Origin: Solimonas flava DSM 18980
GTDB taxonomy: Bacteria; Pseudomonadota; Gammaproteobacteria; Nevskiales; Nevskiaceae
Length of the DNA: 64,000 nucleotides
Direction: 5' to 3'
Assembly: GCF_000426685.1 (NCBI RefSeq)
Contig: NZ_AUFV01000011.1
Location: 62,001-126,000, forward strand
Shown here: positions 1 to 9,310 of the stretch, piece after piece
How positions within the stretch are numbered: position 1 is the first letter of the stretch
How the letters are laid out: every line of letters begins with the position of its first letter
Notes under the pieces: generated by a model
The model's input: the letters and a program-made list of their open reading frames with translations, nothing else
What the model was told of the DNA's origin: nothing
Database searches by the model: none
Translations under genes and position numbers: made by a program

Positions 1-268
1 GCTGGCTCTCCAGCGTGATCTGTCCGGTATGAACCATCACGCCGGCGTTCGCAGGCGACGGCGGCCGCATGATCAGTGTCACGTGCAGCGCACCGAGATG
101 CTCGCGCAACATTTCCATCGCCGTCTGCAGCGGCGGCGTCTCCAGCGGCCCGTCGTAGACCGCGCTGAGCAGCCGGTCGAGGAACGCCTGCTGGGCGCTG
201 TCGGCGACGACCGCCGACAGCGGCATCGCCGGCGCGCGCACCGGTCTGTGGGCAAGAGCTGCCGGCAT
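1..268 (-). CDS. LuxR-family-like transcriptional regulator, N-terminal part (runs off window)
   Basis: A reading frame starts at an ATG at 268, behind a strong GGAGGAGG-type ribosome site about 6 bases upstream, and runs off the left edge after about 89 codons. The visible part has an alpha-helical stretch (FLDRLLSAVYDGPLE) and a region reading LIMRPPSPANAGVMV. From memory this resembles the N-terminal sensory region of a family of LuxR/HTH regulators from Pseudomonas-like bacteria. The helix-turn-helix would lie outside the window, so the regulator call is an inference. Composition matches the chromosome. It could also be another N-terminal sensor domain. Confidence 0.5.
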   Translation of the reverse strand, partial: MPAALAHRPVRAPAMPLSAVVADSAQQAFLDRLLSAVYDGPLETPPLQTAMEMLREHLGALHVTLIMRPPSPANAGVMVHTGQITLESQ

Positions 269-491
269 TGACGTTCCTCCTCCGCGAACACCGAGCGGGC
301 CGGTCGTCGCGGCCGTGTCGCCTCGATGGCGACAGGCCCGCGATACGCCGGCGCGTGTATCGGTCGAGGTTTATCAGCGGCGGCCGGCGGCCAGATCATC
401 CAAAAGGATGAGAGGCGGTCGCGGCCCGGCGATCCGGCGGCGATCTTGCTGCGGGGACGATCCAGGCCCGCGAGCCGGGCCGCCCCGCATC

Positions 492-542
492 AGGAGAAGA
501 GAGAAGAAGAGAAGAAGAGAAGAAGAGAAGAAGAGAAGAGAA
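492..542. repeat. AGAAGAGA tandem repeat (purine tract)
   Basis: About 50 bases are almost pure purine on the plus strand, built from an 8-base unit AGAAGAGA repeated about five times with slightly degenerate edges. It lies in the 341-bp gap between the LuxR-like gene (start 268) and ybgE (stop 610). I see no gene in the rest of that gap. Confidence 0.85.
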
Positions 543-582
543 CGTACGGGAAGCAGTACGCACCGCGCCGCACGCAAGGCAG

Positions 583-605
583 ATCGGCGCCGTCACGGCG
601 CCGAT
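583..605 (-). terminator. stem-loop just after ybgE
   Basis: Two 11-base arms (ATCGGCGCCGT and ACGGCGCCGAT) are separated by one base, beginning 4 bases after the ybgE stop on the minus strand. No T-run follows on that strand, so this is a hairpin at the end of the cyd operon rather than a textbook intrinsic terminator. It may act with Rho or protect the 3' end. Confidence 0.4.
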
Positions 606-609
606 GCCT

Positions 610-915
610 TCAGCCCAGCAGACCGCGCAATGCACCGCCACCGCTGCGCAGCACCACCGCGGCGAGCGCGCCGGCGCAGGCCCAGCCGGACAGCAGCCAG
701 CGCGGCAGCGGATGGCGCGGAATGAAGCCGACGCCGCGCGTCAGACCCGCGGCCATCGACCAGCAGGCCAGCGTCGCCGCCCAGTGATCGGCCTTGCCCT
801 GCGCGTCGATGAGCAGGCGCGGATAGGCCGTGATGGCGAGCATCAATCCGACCCCGACCGCCAGCGCCAGCCAGGACTGGCGCGGCGGCTGATCGGGCTC
901 GCCGGTGGCGCTCAC
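610..915 (-). CDS. ybgE: cyd operon protein YbgE
   Basis: A 101-residue membrane protein with about three hydrophobic segments (LALAVGVGLMLAI, ATLACWSMAAGL, SGWACAGALAAVVL). The conserved-looking stretch GLTRGVGFIPRHPLPRW matches the YbgE family as I know it. YbgE is the last gene of many proteobacterial cyd operons; its role with cytochrome bd is not well defined. The GTG start overlaps the cydX stop by 4 bases (GTGA), which fixes the start and implies translational coupling. It is the promoter-distal gene of cydPABX-ybgE. Confidence 0.85.
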   Translation of the reverse strand: MSATGEPDQPPRQSWLALAVGVGLMLAITAYPRLLIDAQGKADHWAATLACWSMAAGLTRGVGFIPRHPLPRWLLSGWACAGALAAVVLRSGGGALRGLLG

Positions 916-1028
916 GAATGCTCCTCGGAGCCTTCGCGGCGCGCCTCCTCGTTCTCACCCCACATGGCGTTGAGGATCGCCAGCAGGACCGCGAAACCTA
1001 CACCCAGCACCCACGCGAAATACCACAT
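912..1028 (-). CDS. cydX: cytochrome bd oxidase small subunit CydX
   Basis: A 38-residue protein beginning MWYFAWVLGVGFAVLLAILN and ending in an acidic tail. The opening MWYF and a single transmembrane helix followed by W-x-E residues are typical of CydX/YbgT. CydX packs against CydA and is needed for stability and activity of the bd oxidase. It begins 13 bases after the cydB stop and overlaps ybgE by 4 bases. Gene finders commonly miss it because of its size. Confidence 0.93.
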   Translation of the reverse strand: MWYFAWVLGVGFAVLLAILNAMWGENEEARREGSEEHS

Positions 1029-1041
1029 CGTGCTTTTCTCC

Positions 1042-2178
1042 TTAGTAAGCGCTGTGTTCGTCGCGCTTGATCCGCTCGACGGTGACCTTGCCGCGCATCA
1101 CGCGATAGGCCCAGCCCGTGTAGAAGATGATCAGCGGCATGAAGATCAGCGTGGCCCACAGCATGATGCCCAGCGTCAGGTGGCTGGAGACGCTGTCCCA
1201 GACCGTGAGGCTGTGATTCGGATCGGACGACGACGGCATCAGGAACGGGAACATCGACACGCCGGCGGTTCCGATGACGCCGACGATGGCGATCGACGAG
1301 GCGATGAAGGCCAGGCCGGTGCGCCCCGCACGCGTCAGCAGCATCGCCAGCACGCCACCGGCGAAAGCCAGCGCCGGCACCAGCATGGTCAGCGGCGCCT
1401 TCTGGTAGTTGGACAGCCACGCGCCGGCGTGGCGCACCACTTCCTTGGCGGCCGGATTCGGCAGCGCGTTCGGATCGATCGTCGAGGTGATCGCATAGCC
1501 GTCGAGGTGCGCGACCCAGAAGCCGGCGGCCGCGAAGCCGAGCAGCATCACCGTGCCGGCGCCGTAGACCGCGGCGCGCGCGCGTGCCGCCAGCGGCTCC
1601 TCGGTGCGGTGCGCCAGATAGATGCCGCCGTGAAAGACCAGCATCGCGCTCGACACCACGCCGCACAGCAGCGCGAACGGATTCAGCAGCTGCCAGAAGC
1701 TGCCGGTGTAGTACGGCACGAGCAGCGAGTTGAAGTGGAACGGCACACCCTGCAGCAGGTTGCCGAAGGCCACGCCGAAGATGATCGGCGGCACCGTGCC
1801 ACCGACGAACAGGCCCCAGTCCCAGGTGCGGCGCCAGGTCGGATTCTGCAGCTTGCTGCGGTAGTCGAAACCGACCGGGCGGAAGAATAGCGCCCACAGC
1901 ACGGCGAGCATCGCCCAGTAGAAGCCCGAGAACGCAGTGGCGTAGATCAGCGGCCAGGCGGCGAAGATCGCGCCACCGCCGGTGATGAACCACACCTGGT
2001 TGCCGTCCCAGTGCGGGCCGACCGTGTTGATGACGACGCGGCGCTCGATATCGCTGCGGCCGACGAAGGGCAGCAGCGTGCCGACACCCATGTCATGGCC
2101 GTCCATGATGGCGAAGCCGACGAGCAGGACGCCGACCAGCAGCCACCAGATCAGTTTCAGTGTTTCGTAGTCGAACAT
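1042..2178 (-). CDS. cydB: cytochrome bd ubiquinol oxidase subunit II
   Basis: A 378-residue membrane protein, the usual length for CydB. The start MFDYETLKLIWWLLVGVLL, the GFAIMDGHDMGVG stretch and the WDGNQVWFITGGGAIFAAWP segment are family hallmarks. CydB pairs with CydA in the inner membrane to oxidise ubiquinol and reduce O2 without proton pumping. It begins 10 bases after cydA and is followed 13 bases later by cydX, consistent with one transcript. Confidence 0.98.
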   Translation of the reverse strand: MFDYETLKLIWWLLVGVLLVGFAIMDGHDMGVGTLLPFVGRSDIERRVVINTVGPHWDGNQVWFITGGGAIFAAWPLIYATAFSGFYWAMLAVLWALFFRPVGFDYRSKLQNPTWRRTWDWGLFVGGTVPPIIFGVAFGNLLQGVPFHFNSLLVPYYTGSFWQLLNPFALLCGVVSSAMLVFHGGIYLAHRTEEPLAARARAAVYGAGTVMLLGFAAAGFWVAHLDGYAITSTIDPNALPNPAAKEVVRHAGAWLSNYQKAPLTMLVPALAFAGGVLAMLLTRAGRTGLAFIASSIAIVGVIGTAGVSMFPFLMPSSSDPNHSLTVWDSVSSHLTLGIMLWATLIFMPLIIFYTGWAYRVMRGKVTVERIKRDEHSAY

Positions 2179-2188
2179 GGCAATTCCC

Positions 2189-3745
2189 TTAGTGCGCGAT
2201 GGCGTCCGAGTCGTAACGGCCGGTGCCCAGGCTGCCCGGGCCGAGCCGCGCGAAGCGCACCATCAGGTAGACCTCGACGATGAGCAGCACCGTATAGAAG
2301 CCGATGAAGCCGGCCAGCGAGCCGTACAGGCTCCCCACCGACAGCGTCGACACCGACAGATGGGTCGGCAGCACGCCGTAGATCGTCCACGGCTGGCGGC
2401 CGTATTCGGCGACGAACCAGCCGAGTTCGCAGGCAATCCACGGCAGCGGCAGCGACCACAGCGCCCACTTCAGCAGCCAGGCCTTGTGCGCGCACTTGCC
2501 CTTGACCGTGTACCAGGCGGCGATCGCGAACAGCGCCAGCATCAGAAAGCCGATGCCGACCATCAGGCGAAAGCCCCAGAACATCGGCGTGACGCGCGGA
2601 ATGGTGCTGTCGACCGCCTTGGCGATCATTTCCGGCGTGGCGCTGTCGACGTTCTCCGTGTAGCGGCGCAGCAGCAGGCCAAAGCCGAGATCGGCCTTGT
2701 GCGCGTCGAACGTGGCACGCGCATCGGCGTCGCCCCGATCGGCGCGCAGGCGCTCGAGCGCCTTGACGGCCTCGATGCCGGAGACGATGCGATGGTGATT
2801 CTTTTCCTTGATCTCGGCGATGCCCGGGATCTCCTTGCTGACCGAGCGCGTGCCGATCAGGCCCATGACCCACGGAATCTGCACCGCCCAGTCATTCTTC
2901 TGCTCGGCCTCGTTCGGCCAGGCGACGAGGTTGAATGGCGCCGGCGCCGGCTCGGTCTCCCACATCGCTTCGAGCGCCGCCATCTTGGTCTGCTGCGCCT
3001 CGCCGACCGTGTAACCGGACTCGTCGCCGAGCACGATCACCGAGCACACCGACGCCAGGCCGAACGCGGCGGCGATGCGGAAGCTGCGCTTGGCGAACTC
3101 GACGTCGCGGCCCTTGAGCAGATACCAGGCCGACACCGACAGCACGAACATCGCACCGGTGACGTAGCCGGCCGAGACCGTGTGCACGAACTTGGCCTGC
3201 GCGTCCGGGTTGAAGACCACCGCCCAGAAGTCGGTCAGCTCCATGCGCATGGTTTCGAAGTTGAACTCGGCGCCGACCGGGTTCTGCATCCAGCCGTTGG
3301 CGATCAGGATCCACAGCGCCGACAGGTTGGTGCCGACCGCCATCAGGATCGTAACGAGCAGATGCTGCGGCTTGGACAGGCGGTCCCAGCCGAAGAAGAA
3401 CAGACCGATGAAGGTCGATTCGAGGAAGAAGGCCATCAGACCTTCGATCGCCAGCGGCGCGCCGAAGATGTCGCCGACGTAGTGCGAGTAGTACGCCCAG
3501 TTGGTGCCGAACTGGAACTCCAGCGTGATGCCGGTCGTCACGCCGAGCGCGAAGTTGATGCCGAACAGCTTGCCCCAGAAGCGCGTCATGTCTTTGTAGA
3601 CGACCTTGCCGGTCATCACGTAGACGCTTTCCATGATGACGAGCAGCCAGACCATGCCGAGCGTGAGCGGCACGAAGAGGAAGTGGTACATCGCCGTCGC
3701 AGCGAACTGCAGGCGGGACAGATCGACGAGATGCTCACTGATCAT
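2189..3745 (-). CDS. cydA: cytochrome bd ubiquinol oxidase subunit I
   Basis: 518 residues from the ATG at 3745 ([21 protein letters not shown]), matching the family length and N-terminus. The open frame extends 38 codons further upstream but that part reads as non-native sequence. CydA carries hemes b558, b595 and d; the early His in the FLFVPLTLG region is a likely heme ligand and [13 protein letters not shown] is the conserved C-terminal signature. The length indicates the long Q-loop type. The ATG overlaps the cydP stop (ATGA), so translation is probably coupled. High-affinity O2 reduction, useful at low oxygen or in the presence of sulfide, fits the neighbouring sulfur genes. Confidence 0.97.
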   Translation of the reverse strand: MISEHLVDLSRLQFAATAMYHFLFVPLTLGMVWLLVIMESVYVMTGKVVYKDMTRFWGKLFGINFALGVTTGITLEFQFGTNWAYYSHYVGDIFGAPLAIEGLMAFFLESTFIGLFFFGWDRLSKPQHLLVTILMAVGTNLSALWILIANGWMQNPVGAEFNFETMRMELTDFWAVVFNPDAQAKFVHTVSAGYVTGAMFVLSVSAWYLLKGRDVEFAKRSFRIAAAFGLASVCSVIVLGDESGYTVGEAQQTKMAALEAMWETEPAPAPFNLVAWPNEAEQKNDWAVQIPWVMGLIGTRSVSKEIPGIAEIKEKNHHRIVSGIEAVKALERLRADRGDADARATFDAHKADLGFGLLLRRYTENVDSATPEMIAKAVDSTIPRVTPMFWGFRLMVGIGFLMLALFAIAAWYTVKGKCAHKAWLLKWALWSLPLPWIACELGWFVAEYGRQPWTIYGVLPTHLSVSTLSVGSLYGSLAGFIGFYTVLLIVEVYLMVRFARLGPGSLGTGRYDSDAIAH

Positions 3746-3945
3746 GGGCGGATGCTCGATGGAGAAGAGGGGGCCACGACCGGCTCGCTGCCCAGCAGCG
3801 TTTCGCCGGCACGATCGCTGTCGACCGTCACACGCTGATGGTTCACGAAAAGGCTCCACAGCGCGACGATCGCGACGAGCTTGAGCACGACGATGACGAT
3901 GATGTGGCGCAGCAGGCGCTTGTCATCGAGGCGTCGGTCAGGCAT
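3742..3945 (-). CDS. cydP: cytochrome bd putative small subunit CydP
   Basis: A 67-residue protein from the ATG at 3945 ([14 protein letters not shown]), with one transmembrane helix ([20 protein letters not shown]) followed by a polar tail. A K-L pair in the helix and the position immediately before cydA match the family named cytochrome oxidase putative small subunit CydP. Its stop overlaps the cydA start by 4 bases. An in-frame ATG ten codons upstream is possible but lies in a less protein-like stretch. It is the first gene of the cyd operon. Confidence 0.8.
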   Translation of the reverse strand: MPDRRLDDKRLLRHIIVIVVLKLVAIVALWSLFVNHQRVTVDSDRAGETLLGSEPVVAPSSPSSIRP

Positions 3946-4039
3946 CGCGGCAGCCGGTGGATGGAGTGACTTCACTTGAGCTCAGCAGTTCGCGGAACGA
4001 AAACCCGTGCAAGCATGCAGCCTCGGACGGGATACCACC

Positions 4040-4053
4040 ATGATCGAAATCAA
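4040..4053 (-). promoter_or_regulatory. FNR/ANR-type box upstream of cyd operon
   Basis: On the minus strand the sequence is TTGATTTCGATCAT, nine of ten matches to the FNR/ANR consensus TTGAT-N4-ATCAA. Its centre is about 101 bp upstream of the cydP start. Oxygen control of cyd operons by FNR/ANR is common, so this is a good candidate; I could not find a convincing -10 element at the class II distance. The surrounding 261-bp gap (3946-4206) otherwise holds only a small CGCCTG-ACG-CAGGCG hairpin at 4185-4199, after the fisR stop. Confidence 0.6.
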
Positions 4054-4206
4054 GTCCGCGCGTCCTTGCCGGACATACGCATCGAGAACTCCGATCTTTT
4101 TTAGAACAGCGCTTTCGGCACGTCATTGCAAGTGGACAGATTGTCGCGCATCCGTCATATCCGGTCGCCGACGCGTGTCCGCACCGCCTGACGCAGGCGC
4201 TGCCGA

Positions 4207-5553
<1,347 letters not shown>

Positions 5554-5580
5554 GGTGACGGCAAGCCTGCCATAGACTGC

Positions 5581-5601
5581 CAGCTGCTGCCACAGCAGCT
5601 G
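5581..5601. promoter_or_regulatory. probable FisR upstream activator site (perfect dyad)
   Basis: Two 9-base arms, CAGCTGCTG and CAGCAGCTG, are exact reverse complements separated by CCA. The dyad lies between divergent fisR and pdo, about 90-110 bp upstream of the -24 element. That is a usual position for an enhancer-binding protein site. A 26-base A-rich stretch (about 5645-5672) separates it from the promoter and could help bending. Binding by FisR is inferred. Confidence 0.65.
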
Positions 5602-5687
5602 CCATCTGGCGGCCGCCCGGACCGCCTCCAGCCCGACCCCATCATGAAAAAATCAATTTAAACAAGGAAAAAGGCGCTTCTTTCGAC

Positions 5688-5703
5688 TGGCATGCGACTT
5701 GAT
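5688..5703 (+). promoter_or_regulatory. sigma-54 (-24/-12) promoter of the pdo-sqr-tauE operon
   Basis: The sequence TGGCATGCGACTTGAT matches the sigma-54 consensus TGGCACG-N4-TTGCW. It has the invariant GG, correct spacing and TTG, but A in place of C at the -12 GC pair. It lies 40-55 bp upstream of the pdo start and downstream of the dyad at 5581-5601, pointing toward pdo. The adjacent gene encodes a GAFTGA-type activator, which supports the call. Confidence 0.75.
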
Positions 5704-5742
5704 TGTGGCAGTCATTCCCCTGATCGCGCCGGAGAACCCGCG

Positions 5743-6627
5743 ATGGCCACCGAATCCCGCCTGCTGGTCGAGGGTCATTTCGATCCCGCGACCTCGACCG
5801 TCAGCTACATCGTCTTCGACCGCTCGACGCAGCAATGCGCGATCGTCGACAGCGTGCTCGACTACGACCCGAAATCCGGTCGCACCTCGACGCGCTCCGC
5901 CGATGCGCTGATCGCCCGCGTGCGCGAACTCGGCGGCACGGTGCAGTGGCTGCTCGAAACGCACGTGCACGCCGATCACCTCTCCGCCGCCGCCTACCTT
6001 CAGCAGCAGCTCGGCGGCCAGATCGCGATCGGCGACCAGATCCGCACCGTGCAGCAAGTGTTCGGCAAGCTGTTCAATGCCGACAGCCGCTTCGCGCGCG
6101 ACGGCAGCCAGTTCGATCACCTGTTCCACGACGGCGACGCCTTCCAGATCGGCTCGCTCAGCGCCAAGACCCTGCACACGCCGGGACACACGCCGGCCTG
6201 CATGACTTACGTGGTCAGCGACGGCGACGAGACCGTGGCCTTCGTCGGCGACACGCTGTTCATGCCCGACTACGGCACCGCGCGCTGCGACTTCCCGGGT
6301 GGCGACGCGCGCACGCTGTACCGTTCGATCAACAAGGTGCTGAGCCTGCCGGCCGACACCCGGCTCTACATGTGCCACGATTACCAGCCGAACGGCCGCG
6401 AGGTGCGCTTCGTGACCACCGTCGCCGAGGAGCGCGCGCACAACATCCATGTACGCGACGGCATCAGCGAGGACGCCTTCGTGACGATGCGCACGACGCG
6501 CGACGCGACGCTGCAGATGCCGGTGCTGATCCTGCCGTCGGTACAGGTCAACATGCGCGCCGGCCATCTGCCGGAGCCGGAGGACAATGGCGTGCGCTAC
6601 CTGAAGATTCCGCTCGACGCGATCTAG
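5743..6627 (+). CDS. persulfide dioxygenase-like metallo-beta-lactamase-fold protein
   Basis: 294 residues from the ATG at 5743 (MATESRLLVEGHFDP), with GGAG eight bases upstream. An upstream in-frame ATG at 5692 lies inside the sigma-54 promoter and is unlikely. The metal motif THVHADH (73-79) opens the MBL fold, followed by HTPGHTPACM, FVGDTLF and MCHDY ligand regions. The C-terminus (LPSVQVNMRAGHLPEPEDNG) is that of PDO/Blh-type enzymes. Persulfide dioxygenases are mononuclear Fe(II) enzymes that oxidise glutathione persulfide to sulfite. Position beside fisR and sqr supports PDO over a generic hydrolase. It is the first gene of the operon; sqr follows after 25 bp. Confidence 0.85.
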   Translation: MATESRLLVEGHFDPATSTVSYIVFDRSTQQCAIVDSVLDYDPKSGRTSTRSADALIARVRELGGTVQWLLETHVHADHLSAAAYLQQQLGGQIAIGDQIRTVQQVFGKLFNADSRFARDGSQFDHLFHDGDAFQIGSLSAKTLHTPGHTPACMTYVVSDGDETVAFVGDTLFMPDYGTARCDFPGGDARTLYRSINKVLSLPADTRLYMCHDYQPNGREVRFVTTVAEERAHNIHVRDGISEDAFVTMRTTRDATLQMPVLILPSVQVNMRAGHLPEPEDNGVRYLKIPLDAI

Positions 6628-6652
6628 ACCACGACAGCCGGGACTCCGACAC

Positions 6653-8323
6653 ATGCAGCTTCGCGCCCTCAGCGACACGCTCTTCGTCTCCGCCCAGATC
6701 CAGGTTGCCGACCTGCCGGCCGTCGCCGCGCAGGGCGTGCGTACGCTGATCTGCAACCGGCCGGACGGCGAAGGCGCCGATCAGCCGACGCACCAGGAAC
6801 TCGCCGAGGCGGCGGCCGCCGCCGGTCTGCGCCTGCATTACCTGCCGGTGGTCTCCGGCCGCGTCGACGACGACACCGCCGTGCTCTTCGGCAAGCTGCT
6901 CGAAACGGCGGACCGGCCGATCCTCGCGTTCTGCCGCACCGGCATGCGCTCGACGACGCTGTGGGCACTGTCGCAGGCCGCGCGACAGCAACCGGTCGAG
7001 GCGCTGGTGCAGCGCGCGCACGAGGCCGGCTACGACCTCGGCGCGATCGGCGATCGTCTCAACCGCTGCGGCGCCGGCGCGGCGACGCGCACCGACGCGC
7101 GGCACACGGTCGTGATCGTCGGCGGCGGCGCCGCCGGCATCGCCACCGCTTCGAGCCTGCTCGCGCGCGACCCGAAGCTCGACATCGCCATCATCGACCC
7201 CGCCGACACGCACTACTACCAGCCCGGCTGGACCCTGGTCGGCGCCGGCGTGTTCCGGCCGGAGACGACGGCGCGCAGCATGGCGCGGCTGATCCCGCGC
7301 GGCGTGCACTGGATCAAGGCCGCGGTCGCCGGCTTCGAGCCCGAGAACAAGGTGGTGATCCTCGAAGGCTGCCGCGTCGTGCGCTACGAGATGCTGGTCG
7401 TCTGCCCGGGTCTCAAGCTCGACTGGACGGCGATTCCCGGCCTCGCCGAGAGCCTCGGCCACCACGGCGTCACCTCCAACTATCGCTACGATCTCGCGCC
7501 CTACACTTGGAAGCTGGTGCAGGAGCTGCAGCGCGGCCGCGCGCTGTTCACGCAGCCGCCGATGCCGATCAAATGCGCCGGCGCGCCGCAGAAGGCGCTG
7601 TACCTGTCCTGCGACCACTGGCGCCGGAACGGCCGCCAGGGCGCGATCAAGACCGAGTTCCTCAGCGCCGGTGCGGTGCTGTTCGGCGTCGCCGACTACG
7701 TGCCGGCGCTGATGGAATACATCCGCCGCTACGAGGTCGAACTCAGCTTCGGCCACACGCTGACGGCGGTCGACGGTCCGCGCCAGGTCGCGCGCTTCGC
7801 GCGCACGCGGCCCGACGGCAGCCAGGAAACCGTCGAGCGCGAGTTCGACATGCTGCACGCCGTGCCGCCGCAGACGGCGCCCGACTTCATCCGCAGCAGC
7901 CCGCTCGCCGATGCCGCCGGCTGGATCGACGTCGATCCGGCGACGCTGCAGCACCGTCGCTACGCCGACATCTTCGGCCTCGGCGACGCCGGCAACATGC
8001 CGAACGCCAAGACCGCCGCCGCCGCCCGCAAGCAGGCGCCGACCGTCGCGCACAACGTCATCGCCGCGCTCAAGGGCCGGCCGCTCAACGGCCGCTACGA
8101 CGGCTACGGCTCCTGCCCGCTGACCGTCGAGCGCGGCAAGATCGTGCTCGCCGAGTTCGGCTACGGCGGCAAGCTCAAGCCGAGCTTCCCGGCCTGGCTG
8201 CTCGACGGCCGCAAGCCGACGCGCGCCGCCTGGCTGCTGAAGGAACGCCTCCTGCCGCCGCTGTATTGGGAGGCGATGCTCAAGGGCCGCGAGTGGCTGG
8301 CCAAGCCGGAGTTGGTCGGCTGA
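6653..8323 (+). CDS. DUF442 phosphatase/sulfurtransferase-like domain fused to sulfide:quinone oxidoreductase
   Basis: 556 residues in two parts. Residues 1-110 form a DUF442/TIGR01244-type domain with the Cys loop CRTGMRS (94-100). Residues about 150-556 form an FAD-dependent SQR of the SQOR/type II kind. This part has GGGAAG (156-161) for FAD, a VCPGLKLDW stretch, the Cys region IKCAGAPQKALYLSCD, GLGDAGNMPN near the second FAD contact, and a late GYGSCPLTV. SQR oxidises sulfide at the membrane, passes electrons to quinone and makes persulfide, the PDO substrate. The N-terminal domain may transfer or release sulfane sulfur; that is inference. The gene follows pdo by 25 bp and its stop overlaps the tauE start. 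Confidence 0.9.
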   Translation: MQLRALSDTLFVSAQIQVADLPAVAAQGVRTLICNRPDGEGADQPTHQELAEAAAAAGLRLHYLPVVSGRVDDDTAVLFGKLLETADRPILAFCRTGMRSTTLWALSQAARQQPVEALVQRAHEAGYDLGAIGDRLNRCGAGAATRTDARHTVVIVGGGAAGIATASSLLARDPKLDIAIIDPADTHYYQPGWTLVGAGVFRPETTARSMARLIPRGVHWIKAAVAGFEPENKVVILEGCRVVRYEMLVVCPGLKLDWTAIPGLAESLGHHGVTSNYRYDLAPYTWKLVQELQRGRALFTQPPMPIKCAGAPQKALYLSCDHWRRNGRQGAIKTEFLSAGAVLFGVADYVPALMEYIRRYEVELSFGHTLTAVDGPRQVARFARTRPDGSQETVEREFDMLHAVPPQTAPDFIRSSPLADAAGWIDVDPATLQHRRYADIFGLGDAGNMPNAKTAAAARKQAPTVAHNVIAALKGRPLNGRYDGYGSCPLTVERGKIVLAEFGYGGKLKPSFPAWLLDGRKPTRAAWLLKERLLPPLYWEAMLKGREWLAKPELVG

Positions 8324-9141
8324 TGCCGCAGCACCTGCTGCTGCCGCCGGCGCTCGGCGCCGTGGTCGGGCTGATCCTGGCGCTGACCGGCGCCGGTGGC
8401 GGCATTCTCGCCGTGCCGCTGTTGGTGTTCGGGCTCGGCCTGTCGATGACCACGGCGGCGCCGATCGGCCTGCTCGCCGTCGGCCTGTCGGCCGCCGTCG
8501 GTGCGGTCATGGGCCTGCGCCAGGGCATCGTCCGCTACCGCGCCGCGGCGCTGATCGCGACGATCGGCGTCGTCGTCGCGCCGCTCGGCCAGTGGCTCGC
8601 GCATCGTCTGCCGAACGCCCCGCTGGCGATCGCCTTCGCCGCCGTGCTCGCCTACGTCGCCGTGCGCATGCTGCGCCAGGCGCACATGCATCTGCGCACC
8701 GGCGTCGCGCCGGAGCCGCGCAACATGCGCCCCTGCGTCGTCGACCCGCGCGACTCGCGGCTGCACTGGACGCGCCCCTGTGCGCGCGCGCTGGCCGGCA
8801 CCGGAGTGGTATCCGGCCTGCTGACCGGCCTGCTCGGCGTCGGCGGCGGCTTCGTCATCGTGCCGGCGCTGAACCGCAACACCGATCTCGACACCAAGAG
8901 CATCATCGCGACCTCGCTCGCGGTGATCGCACTGGTGTCGATCGGCAGCGTCGCCAGCGCCACCTGGTCCGGACAGATGCAATGGACGCTCGGTGCACCG
9001 TTCGCCGGCGGCGCCGTGCTCGGCCTCGTCGCCGGCCGCCTCGTCGCGCATCGCATCGCCGGCCCGCGCCTGCAACAGGCCTTCGCCGTCGTCGCGCTGA
9101 TCGCTGCGGCGCTGCTCGTCTGGCGCGCCGTGCGCGGCTGA
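8323..9141 (+). CDS. TauE/SafE-family membrane permease (probable sulfite/sulfonate exporter)
   Basis: A 272-residue polytopic membrane protein with two similar halves. Each half has the GxGGG motif of the family: LTGAGGGILAVPLLVFGLG near the N-terminus and LGVGGGFVIVPAL in the second half. The ATG overlaps the sqr stop (TGATG). In this operon its likely job is to export sulfite made by PDO, an inference from context. The stop codon TGA (9139-9141) is the first three bases of the adjacent Tn7-like element. The reconstructed empty site also has TGA here, so the protein is not altered. Confidence 0.88.
   Translation: MPQHLLLPPALGAVVGLILALTGAGGGILAVPLLVFGLGLSMTTAAPIGLLAVGLSAAVGAVMGLRQGIVRYRAAALIATIGVVVAPLGQWLAHRLPNAPLAIAFAAVLAYVAVRMLRQAHMHLRTGVAPEPRNMRPCVVDPRDSRLHWTRPCARALAGTGVVSGLLTGLLGVGGGFVIVPALNRNTDLDTKSIIATSLAVIALVSIGSVASATWSGQMQWTLGAPFAGGAVLGLVAGRLVAHRIAGPRLQQAFAVVALIAAALLVWRAVRG
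9134..9138. repeat. target site duplication, left copy (GCGGC)
   Basis: The five bases GCGGC directly precede the left terminus of the Tn7-like element and recur directly after its right terminus at 11997-12001. Five bp is the duplication length of Tn7. The match extends three further bases (TGA) on both sides, so an 8-bp duplication cannot be wholly excluded. Confidence 0.75.
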
Positions 9142-9146
9142 TCCGA

Positions 9147-9268
9147 GCAATTAAAGTCGTAGACTTGCGAAGTCGATAAATCAACAAGTTAGCTTTGTCG
9201 AAGCCAGCCACAAAGTCGAGGACTCGCCCACGACGTGTAAGAGACCGATGCAATTAAAGTCGTGGACT
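9147..9268 (+). repeat. left-end repeats of the Tn7-like element (three spaced TnsB-type sites)
   Basis: Copies are GCAATTAAAGTCGTAGACT (9147-9165), a diverged CACAAAGTCGAGGACT form (9207-9224) and GCAATTAAAGTCGTGGACT (9250-9268). The first and third agree at 18 of 19 bases. Spacing of about 43-60 bp recalls the three separated TnsB sites in the Tn7 left end, whose sites as I remember them contain CAATAAAGTC. TnsB binding is inferred. Confidence 0.75.
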
Positions 9269-9310
9269 GACAGCATTACCACCCAGCGCTTGATGTGGTG
9301 GCGGGTCACA

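Noticed and set aside
2177-3838. A 553-codon open frame antisense to cydA
   Set aside because: Shadow of cydA caused by GC-rich third positions; no protein-like character.
2189-3859. Longer N-terminal extension of CydA (38 residues)
   Set aside because: The extra part is the out-of-frame image of cydP; the ATG at 3745 gives the standard CydA start.
9134-9141. An 8-bp target duplication (GCGGCTGA) instead of 5 bp
   Set aside because: The extra TGA matches on both sides, but counting it as target would remove the 5' TG of the left terminus. Five bp fits the Tn7 family and keeps the terminal repeats aligned. It cannot be fully excluded.
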